From positions 1 to 6,486 of the forward strand of contig JARBTU010000101.1 of assembly GCA_029240015.1 (NCBI GenBank): 6,486 nt of DNA, written 5' to 3'. Source of the stretch: Oscillospiraceae bacterium (GTDB lineage: Bacteria > Bacillota > Clostridia > Oscillospirales > Ruminococcaceae). The notes under the pieces were generated by a model. It did not search any database. It was not told the DNA's origin and worked only from the letters and a program-made list of their open reading frames with translations. The position numbers and the translations under genes were made by a program. Positions 1 to 5,008 of this stretch are shown here, one piece after another. The first letter of the stretch is position 1; every line of letters begins with the position of its first letter.

Positions 1-1018
1 GGAACTGGACGGTGAATGCGGGTGTATTTTTATATTTTACACCTTCACAAGTCCCGTCGTTTGCATTCTTGTGGCTCACTACACCGATTTTTTCGTCTAT
101 CGATTCACCCACTACAGCGTATCCGTGGTTTTGGCTGGTTACAAATGTTCTGTCCAAGTCAATATCAACTACGGGTTGGTTTGCACCGCGGTGACCATAT
201 TTAAGCTTTTCGGTCTTTCCGCCGTTTGCAAGTGCCATAAGCTGGTGTCCTAAGCAAATCCCGAAAATAGGGATGTTCAAAGCCATAATATCTTTTAGGT
301 TATGAATCACTTCCACATTTTCCGCAGGATCGCCTGGGCCATTAGAAAGCATGATACCGTCGGGAGAGAGTTCTTTGATCTTTTCGGCAGTTGTGTTATA
401 AGGAACAACCGTTACATCACATCCACGTGACAGAAGTTCACGCTCGATGTTATGCTTGTATCCAAAGTCATACAAAGCAACATGATATTTAGGCTGTTTG
501 GCTTTCGTGTTTTTCATTTGTGTACACGATACAGACTTTACTGCGTCTTTAATAGAAAAATCAGCTATTTTCCGGAGCATATCCTGTTTGTCGGTAATTT
601 CTTCGGTGGTAATCACACCGTTCATTACACCGTATTCACGGATGGTGCGGGTTAAACGTCTGGTATCTATTCCATAAATCCCGATGACGCCTTGTGCTTT
701 CAAGAAGTCATCCAGTGTATATTTCATACGGAAGTTGGAAGGAACTTCACAATGTTCCCGAACGATATAGCCGCTTAAAAAGCATTTATCACTTTCCAAG
801 TCGCTGTCGTTCGTTCCATAGTTTCCAACCAACGGAAAGGTTTGTGTAACAATCTGACCGTAATAGCTGGGGTCGGTCAGTGTTTCCTGATAGCCTGTCA
901 TGCCGGTTGCAAAAACAATCTCACCGATGGTTGTTCCGCAAGCGCCCATGCTGCAGCCTTTAAAAATCTGTCCGTCTGCCAACATTAAAAAAGCAGGTTT
1001 GCTTTGTTTTTGTATCAT
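1..1018 (-). CDS. carA: Carbamoyl-phosphate synthase small subunit (glutamine amidotransferase), 3' end cut by window edge
   Basis: The small subunit of carbamoyl-phosphate synthase hydrolyses glutamine and passes ammonia to CarB, which makes the carbamoyl phosphate used for pyrimidines and arginine. The visible 339 residues read without interruption from ATG at 1018 to the edge. Residues 1 to about 140 are the CarA-specific N-terminal domain (GMTGYQETLTDPSY at 39-52, GIYGIDTRRLTR at 113-124). A class I glutamine amidotransferase domain follows from about residue 180 (YDFGYKHNIERE; SNGPGDP at 235-241). The nucleophile loop GICLGHQ places the catalytic Cys at 255, and KYGHRGANQPV and SQNHGYAV follow. 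The frame ends at FTVQF, exactly where the family has HPE, so the catalytic His and Glu lie beyond the window; roughly 15-40 residues are missing. The start is set by AGGAGGT at 1031-1025, six bases before ATG. It is the fourth gene of the pyr operon, 19 bases after pyrF. The name pyrAA would also fit. Confidence 0.97.
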   Translation of the reverse strand, partial: MIQKQSKPAFLMLADGQIFKGCSMGACGTTIGEIVFATGMTGYQETLTDPSYYGQIVTQTFPLVGNYGTNDSDLESDKCFLSGYIVREHCEVPSNFRMKYTLDDFLKAQGVIGIYGIDTRRLTRTIREYGVMNGVITTEEITDKQDMLRKIADFSIKDAVKSVSCTQMKNTKAKQPKYHVALYDFGYKHNIERELLSRGCDVTVVPYNTTAEKIKELSPDGIMLSNGPGDPAENVEVIHNLKDIMALNIPIFGICLGHQLMALANGGKTEKLKYGHRGANQPVVDIDLDRTFVTSQNHGYAVVGESIDEKIGVVSHKNANDGTCEGVKYKNTPAFTVQF

Positions 1019-1024
1019 TCTTTT

Positions 1025-1031
1025 ACCTCCT
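1025..1031 (-). promoter_or_regulatory. Ribosome binding site of carA
   Basis: AGGAGGT, a near-perfect Shine-Dalgarno sequence, ends six bases before the ATG at 1018. It selects that ATG over the in-frame internal ATG twelve codons in (residue 12, MLADGQ). Confidence 0.85.
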
Positions 1032-1037
1032 GTCACG

Positions 1038-1967
1038 TTATAGCTTTATTTCACCGATATGCTGCATGATATCCTTCTTCATACGCAAGGCTTCTCTTCT
1101 TGCAGCATCCGCAAAGTCTTTTTCATCACATTTTTCCGCTTGATAGGCACACATGATTCCTCTTGAGGAATTCACGATACCGCCAAGCCCGTTTTCATCA
1201 AAAGCGTAGGACACGTCTTTTGAACCTCCGCCTTGTGCACCGTATCCGGGAACAAGAAAGAAAGTGTGCGGCATCTGTCTTCGAAGCTCCTGCAGTTGAG
1301 CGGGATAAGTTGCACCAACCACCGCGCCGACACTGCTGTATCCATATTCGCCCGTGAGTTCTTTTCCCCAGTTCTCACACATTTCTCCCATGTGATGATA
1401 AACGGGTTTCCCTTCAATCAGTTTATCCTGGAGTTCTCCGGACGATGGGTTTGAAGTTTTAACTAGAACAAAAATTCCTTTATCATATTTCTGGCATGTT
1501 TTGATTAAAGGAGCAATTCCGTCTGTTCCTAAGTAGCCGTTTACAGTCAGTGCGTCTCCGAGGAAAGGAGCGATGTTTTCTCCGTTGACCTGTACTTCTC
1601 CAAGATGCCCGATTGCGTAGGCTTCCATCGTTGTTCCGATGTCATTTCGTTTTCCATCGGTGATGACGAACATCCCTTTTTGTTTGGCGTATTCCATCGT
1701 TTCATAAAGCGCTTTTACGCCTTGATAGCCGTACATTTCGTAATAAGCACACTGCGGTTTGACTGCGGGAACGATGTCATGGAGCGCATCAATAAGCCCT
1801 TTGTTAAATTCTAAAATAGCTTGAGCGGCTGCTTCCAACGTGTTTCCGTGTTCTTTAAAAGCGTTGGTCTTGATATATTCAGGAATAAAATCAAGTTTAG
1901 GATCCAAACCTGCTACGGTCGGATTTTGTGTTTCGTTTATTTTCTCAATGAGTCGGTCAAGCGACAT
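1038..1967 (-). CDS. pyrF: Orotidine 5'-phosphate decarboxylase, type 2 (long) class
   Basis: Decarboxylates OMP to UMP, the last step of de novo pyrimidine synthesis, in the cytoplasm. The 309-residue product has the catalytic charged network in DGKRNDIG (Asp104, Lys106, Arg107, Asp109), an N-terminal GLDPKLDF near residue 20, VLVKTSNPSS near 168, FLVPGYGAQGG at 237-247 as the phosphate-binding region, and VNSSRGI near 275. Its length and the GYGAQGG signature fit the long OMP decarboxylase subfamily seen in clostridia, mycobacteria and myxobacteria rather than the roughly 240-residue B. subtilis/E. coli form. The open frame can be extended six codons to a TTG at 1985, but AGGAAG at 1980-1975 sits seven bases before the ATG at 1967 and would lie inside that extension, so ATG 1967 is preferred. 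It is the third gene of the pyr operon, 36 bases after pyrC and 19 before carA; the stop is TAA. Confidence 0.96.
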   Translation of the reverse strand: MSLDRLIEKINETQNPTVAGLDPKLDFIPEYIKTNAFKEHGNTLEAAAQAILEFNKGLIDALHDIVPAVKPQCAYYEMYGYQGVKALYETMEYAKQKGMFVITDGKRNDIGTTMEAYAIGHLGEVQVNGENIAPFLGDALTVNGYLGTDGIAPLIKTCQKYDKGIFVLVKTSNPSSGELQDKLIEGKPVYHHMGEMCENWGKELTGEYGYSSVGAVVGATYPAQLQELRRQMPHTFFLVPGYGAQGGGSKDVSYAFDENGLGGIVNSSRGIMCAYQAEKCDEKDFADAARREALRMKKDIMQHIGEIKL

Positions 1968-1974
1968 GATGAAT

Positions 1975-1980
1975 CTTCCT
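1975..1980 (-). promoter_or_regulatory. Ribosome binding site that decides the pyrF start
   Basis: AGGAAG lies seven bases upstream of ATG 1967. No comparable site sits at proper distance before the alternative TTG at 1985, so this site argues for the shorter 309-residue product. Confidence 0.75.
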
Positions 1981-2003
1981 TTCAAAACGATGTATGATAA
2001 AAG

Positions 2004-3281
2004 CTAGTCGGCGTGTTGGAATACGATTTCACCGCCAAGCAAGGTATAAATGACTTTTCCTTTTAATGTTTTTCCTTTAAAAGCGCTGTTTCTGGACTTT
2101 GAATGGAATCTTTTGGGGTCAACTGTCCAAAATTTATTGCAGTCTATAATAGCGATATCCGCTTTGCTTCCAATTTTTAATGTACCGCCTTCAATTCCTA
2201 AGATTCTCGCCGGATTTACAGACATCAGCTCAATAAGTTTTTCAAGAGAGATGATATTTTTATCGACGAGTTCTGTTAAGCATACGGCAAGGGATGTCTC
2301 AAGTCCAACGATACCGTTTGGCGCCTTGGAAAAATCGGACTTTTCTTCTGGGGAGTGAGGAGCATGGTCGGTCACAATACAGTCGAAAGTTCCGTCCGCA
2401 ATCCCTTTTAAAACGGCTTTTGTATCAAGATACTCTCTAAGAGGCGGGTTCATTCTATAGTCAGCATCTTTTTTTAAGAGCTCGTTGTGGGTCAGACAAA
2501 AATAGTGTGGACAAGTTTCTGCCGTCACCTTGATTCCGCGCAGTTTTGCGTCATGAATCATCTCGGTGGAACCTTTGGTGCTGACATGGGCAATGTGTAT
2601 GGCTGTATTGGTTGCCTGTGCAAGCGCGATCTCTCTTGCGGTAATGGAATCTTCCGAGCTTCGGTGCATTCCTGAAACACCAAGCTTTTTGGAGATTTCT
2701 CCTTCATGCATGATGCCATTTTGGATAATATCCATATCCTCACAGTGGGAGATAACGGGGATGTTTGCTTTAAATGCTTTCTCAAGGGCCTGCTGCATCA
2801 TATAGGCGTTTTTGACAGGTTTTCCGTCGTCACTTACCGCTATAGCACCGCAATTCTTAAGTGCTTCAAAATCTGTGAGATTTTCTCCGCTTAAGTCGTG
2901 CGAGATACTTGCCACGGGATAAACTCTTGCCTTTGCGGATTCCGCCTTATCAAGGATATATTTAATGACTTCGGGACTGTCTGTGGTGGGATGGGTATTT
3001 GGCATTGCTGCAACAGAAGTTACTCCGCCTGCCGCTGCCGCTTCACATCCCGATAAGATGTCTTCTTTATAAGTGAATCCCGGATCGCGCAGGTGGACGT
3101 GCATATCAACCAGCCCGGGGGAGACAACCAATCCGCTTGCATCAATGGTGTGATCCGCTACAGAATCAGAAAGACTGCCAATTGCTGAAATCAATCCGTC
3201 AACAATCAGAATGTCAGCGGTTTGGTTGATGTTTTGCGAAGGGTCGATGACAAGACCGTTTTTAATAAGTGTCGAAGCCAT
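2004..3281 (-). CDS. pyrC: Dihydroorotase, class I (zinc-dependent amidohydrolase)
   Basis: Catalyses reversible cyclisation of N-carbamoyl-aspartate to dihydroorotate, step three of UMP synthesis. The 425-residue protein has the usual length and layout of class I bacterial dihydroorotases: a small N-terminal beta domain (residues 1-55), a metal-binding TIM barrel, and a C-terminal return to the beta domain (GSKADIAIID near 372-380). Metal and substrate residues are visible: HVHLRDPG with His61 and His63, ISHCED with His179, IAHVST with His232, and VTDHAPHS with Asp305. VSDDGKPV (Asp151/Asp152) takes the place where class I enzymes use an aspartate instead of the carboxylated lysine of class II. 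ETCPHY near 255 and MNPPLR near 277 are also typical. GGAGG at 3295-3291 lies nine bases before the ATG. It starts 18 bases after pyrR, with no pyrB or pyrP between; the stop is TAG. An allantoinase or hydantoinase is unlikely given the operon and motifs. Confidence 0.97.
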   Translation of the reverse strand: MASTLIKNGLVIDPSQNINQTADILIVDGLISAIGSLSDSVADHTIDASGLVVSPGLVDMHVHLRDPGFTYKEDILSGCEAAAAGGVTSVAAMPNTHPTTDSPEVIKYILDKAESAKARVYPVASISHDLSGENLTDFEALKNCGAIAVSDDGKPVKNAYMMQQALEKAFKANIPVISHCEDMDIIQNGIMHEGEISKKLGVSGMHRSSEDSITAREIALAQATNTAIHIAHVSTKGSTEMIHDAKLRGIKVTAETCPHYFCLTHNELLKKDADYRMNPPLREYLDTKAVLKGIADGTFDCIVTDHAPHSPEEKSDFSKAPNGIVGLETSLAVCLTELVDKNIISLEKLIELMSVNPARILGIEGGTLKIGSKADIAIIDCNKFWTVDPKRFHSKSRNSAFKGKTLKGKVIYTLLGGEIVFQHAD

Positions 3282-3299
3282 TCGTTTTATCCTCCGTTA

Positions 3300-3824
3300 T
3301 TATAAAATAGCCACTTTATCCATACCGTCACGTTCACTAACATATACGCGAACCTGTTCGTCACGGGAGGTTGGAAGGTTTTTTCCAATAAAATCGGCAC
3401 GAATCGGAAGTTCACGGTGACCGCGGTCAATCAAAACTGCAAGTTGGATGTTTTGCGGGCGGCCTTTTTCCATCAAAGAGTCGATAGCAGCTCTTACGGT
3501 TCTTCCTGTGTACATAACATCATCAACAAGAACAATTTTTTTGTTGCTGATTTGGAAATCAAGTTCGGTTTTATCTTGATAATCAGGGTTGGCTTGAATA
3601 TCATCCCGCCATTCGGTGATGTCGATAAACCCTGTTGGTATTTGTACTCCCTCAACTTCCTGAATTTTGGCTGCAATTCTTTTGGCAAGTTCTGCTCCGC
3701 GGGAAAGAATTCCGACGATGCAAAGATCATGGGTTCCTTTATTACGCTCAATAATTTCATAAGAAATTCTTGCGATGGCACGCTGCATGGCTTTTTCATC
3801 AAGAATCATTGCTTTTTCAGACAT
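3300..3824 (-). CDS. pyrR: Bifunctional pyr operon RNA-binding attenuator / uracil phosphoribosyltransferase
   Basis: PyrR binds hairpins in pyr leader mRNA when UMP is plentiful and promotes termination; in many species it also makes UMP from uracil and PRPP. The 174-residue product matches the family's usual length of about 175-180. It has a type I phosphoribosyltransferase fold with the PRPP loop VLVDDVMYTGRTVRAA at 98-113, an early IVGILSRGAELA (residues 36-47), the TEWRDD hood region at 70-75, and the family-specific LIDRGHRELPIRADFIGKN at 131-149. These are signatures of PyrR rather than Upp-type uracil phosphoribosyltransferase. GAGGTG at 3835-3830 precedes ATG 3824 at good spacing. 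It is the first gene of the operon, and the terminator of its own leader ends only a few bases before its ribosome binding site, so it should be autoregulated by attenuation. Whether the phosphoribosyltransferase activity is strong here cannot be told from sequence. Confidence 0.97.
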   Translation of the reverse strand: MSEKAMILDEKAMQRAIARISYEIIERNKGTHDLCIVGILSRGAELAKRIAAKIQEVEGVQIPTGFIDITEWRDDIQANPDYQDKTELDFQISNKKIVLVDDVMYTGRTVRAAIDSLMEKGRPQNIQLAVLIDRGHRELPIRADFIGKNLPTSRDEQVRVYVSERDGMDKVAIL

Positions 3825-3842
3825 ATTTTCACCTCAATACAT

Positions 3843-3885
3843 AAAAATAGCGACCACACTGATATCAACTAACAGTTTGGTCGCT
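3843..3885 (-). terminator. Intrinsic terminator of the pyr attenuator
   Basis: AGCGACCA (3885-3878) pairs perfectly with TGGTCGCT (3856-3849). One A-G mismatch and a further ACTG/CAGT inner stem (3876-3873 with 3861-3858) continue it. A T-rich tail ATTTTTAT follows at 3848-3841. The 5' arm is shared with the antiterminator. Confidence 0.88.
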
Positions 3886-3903
3886 TTCGTACACTTATTC
3901 CTA

Positions 3904-3929
3904 GTGCTTTAAATTTGGGTATAAAGCAC
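3904..3929 (-). other. Central hairpin of the pyr leader
   Basis: GTGCTTTA (3929-3922) and TAAAGCAC (3911-3904) form an 8-bp perfect stem, extendable by a G-U pair, with a 10-base loop. It lies inside the loop closed by the proposed antiterminator and would be compatible with it, so it may shorten the effective distance between the two antiterminator strands. No T tract follows, so it is not itself a terminator. Confidence 0.6.
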
Positions 3930-3949
3930 CTATTGGCATTGTAAAAGCT

Positions 3950-3990
3950 GACGGCCTTGCTAGTCTCACAGGACTAAATTAAAGGTTGTC
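3950..3990 (-). promoter_or_regulatory. PyrR binding loop (anti-antiterminator)
   Basis: The upper stem TAGTC/GACTA (3976-3972 with 3965-3961) closes the hexaloop CTGTGA. The core AGTCCTGTGAGACT fits the published PyrR consensus ARUCCNGNGAGGYU at all but one position, and is followed by GCAAGG as in other pyr leaders. The lower stem pairs CCTT (3985-3982) with AAGG (3958-3955) and GAC (3990-3988) with GTC (3952-3950), separated from the upper stem by the purine-rich internal bulge expected for this element. Confidence 0.88.
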
Positions 3991-4002
3991 GAATTTATTG
4001 AT

Positions 4003-4031
4003 ATTATAAACCATTGAAAAAGTTTTGTCTA
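4003..4031 (-). promoter_or_regulatory. Sigma-A-type promoter of the pyr operon
   Basis: The -35 box TAGACA (4031-4026; one mismatch to TTGACA) and a perfect -10 box TATAAT (4008-4003) are separated by exactly 17 bases. Transcription should start at an A near 3996, placing the PyrR hairpin within the first ten bases of the RNA. The A/T-tract DNA just upstream (4032-4062) could act as an UP element. It lies 33 bases after the stop codon of the glycosyltransferase gene. Confidence 0.85.
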
Positions 4032-4063
4032 TAGAAAAATTGTAAAAAATAAAAGTTTTTATG

Positions 4064-5008
4064 CTAATCTTTCAGTAAAGCTTCAATTGTAAAGCGCGGG
4101 CGGTGTTTTACTTCTTTATATATTTTCCCGACATATTCACCGATTATACCCAGACAAAGAAGCTGAATTCCGCCGATCATCCATATAGAGCAAACAATCG
4201 TTGTCCAACCTGCGACAGCGAAGCCGAAAATTTTGATAACGATAAAGTAGATCAACACCAAAATGCTCGCTAAAAAAATAATTGCGCCAAGGCTTAATAC
4301 CATTCGTATCGGCTTGACTGAAAAAGATGTGATCCCGTCAAATGCGAAACTGAGCATTTTTTTGAGCGGGTACTTTGACTCTCCTGCAAATCTTTCGTGC
4401 CGTTCGTACTCCACAACGCCCGATTTAAAGCCAACTAGCGGAACGATTCCACGCAAGAACAGGTTAATTTCTTCGAATTCAGCGAAAGCCTCAAGTGCTC
4501 TCTTACTCATCAGACGGTAATCCGCATGGTTATAAACGATGTCAACACCCAGCACTTTCATTAATTTATAAAATGAAAGTGCGGAGGTTCTTTTAAAAAA
4601 GCTGTCTGTCTTTCTGGAACTTCTTACACCATAAACGATCTCACAGCCATTTTGGTATTGCTCAATAAATCGGTCGATTGCATCAATATCATCCTGAAGG
4701 TCTGCATCAAGAGAGATACAGATGTCACACAAATCTTTTGCAGTCAAAAGCCCTGCTAAAAGCGCGTTTTGGTGCCCTCGGTTTCTTGAAAGCTTCAACC
4801 CTACAATTTGGCTGTTTTGTTCATGAAGCTCCGAAATAATGTTCCAAGTGTTGTCGCGGCTTCCATCGTCAACAAACATAATTCTGCTTTGGGCGTCAAC
4901 TATTTTTCGCTCAATAAGGCTGTTTAGTTTCTGAGTTAATCTTGAATATGTTTCGTGTAAAACTTCCTGTTCATTATAACAAGGAACTACGAGGTATAGG
5001 ATGCTCAT
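4064..5008 (-). CDS. GT2 polyprenyl-phosphate glycosyltransferase, CsbB/GtrB/DPM1-like
   Basis: Predicted to transfer a sugar from a nucleotide donor to a polyprenyl phosphate at the inner face of the membrane, giving a lipid-linked donor for envelope glycosylation. The 314 residues contain a GT-A domain: VVPCYNE at 7-13, VDDGSRDNT at 46-54, the divalent-metal motif DADLQDD at 101-107, YGVRSSR near 126, and the acceptor-region signature INLFLRGIVP near 191-200. After HERFAGESKYPLKKM come two membrane helices, about residues 235-262 and 266-292, and a short basic cytoplasmic end (KIYKEVKHRPRF). Length and layout match the GtrB/YkcC/CsbB group. The start ATG overlaps the TGA of the upstream YfhO-family gene (ATGA), and GAGGAGG at 5022-5016 lies seven bases before it, so translation is probably coupled. 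The sugar and lipid used cannot be read from the sequence. In B. subtilis, CsbB works with YfhO, which supports the pairing here. The stop is TAG. Confidence 0.93.
   Translation of the reverse strand: MSILYLVVPCYNEQEVLHETYSRLTQKLNSLIERKIVDAQSRIMFVDDGSRDNTWNIISELHEQNSQIVGLKLSRNRGHQNALLAGLLTAKDLCDICISLDADLQDDIDAIDRFIEQYQNGCEIVYGVRSSRKTDSFFKRTSALSFYKLMKVLGVDIVYNHADYRLMSKRALEAFAEFEEINLFLRGIVPLVGFKSGVVEYERHERFAGESKYPLKKMLSFAFDGITSFSVKPIRMVLSLGAIIFLASILVLIYFIVIKIFGFAVAGWTTIVCSIWMIGGIQLLCLGIIGEYVGKIYKEVKHRPRFTIEALLKD

Larger units (their letters stand above)
3825..3996 (-). promoter_or_regulatory. PyrR-responsive attenuator leader of the pyr operon
   Basis: From the predicted transcription start near 3996 to the pyrR start, the leader holds in order: a PyrR-binding anti-antiterminator hairpin (3990-3950), a central 8-bp hairpin (3929-3904), an intrinsic terminator (3885-3843) and the pyrR ribosome binding site. 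An alternative antiterminator pairs GUC, GCUUU and UAC (3952-3941, bulged A at 3949) with GUA, AAAGC and GAC (3892-3880, bulged CG at 3889-3888). It uses the 3' foot of the PyrR hairpin and most of the 5' arm of the terminator, so it excludes both. Known PyrR biology predicts that UMP-bound PyrR stabilises the first hairpin and allows termination, while low UMP lets the antiterminator form. The pairings were worked out by hand, without energy calculation. Confidence 0.9.

Noticed and set aside
1172..1417. An 81-codon minus-strand frame inside pyrF in another register
   Set aside because: Fully contained in pyrF and out of frame; no frameshift is seen in pyrF that would make it meaningful.
2050..2358. 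A 102-codon plus-strand frame opposite pyrC
   Set aside because: Shadow of the pyrC coding frame; the minus-strand product has full-length family motifs across this stretch.
3417..3872. A 151-codon plus-strand frame opposite pyrR and its leader
   Set aside because: It lies antisense to a clearly conserved gene, runs through the attenuator terminator, has no family resemblance I recognise and no ribosome binding site worth noting.
3904..3929. Central leader hairpin as a second terminator
   Set aside because: The 8-bp stem is followed by TAGGAATAAG and not by a T tract, so intrinsic termination is not supported.
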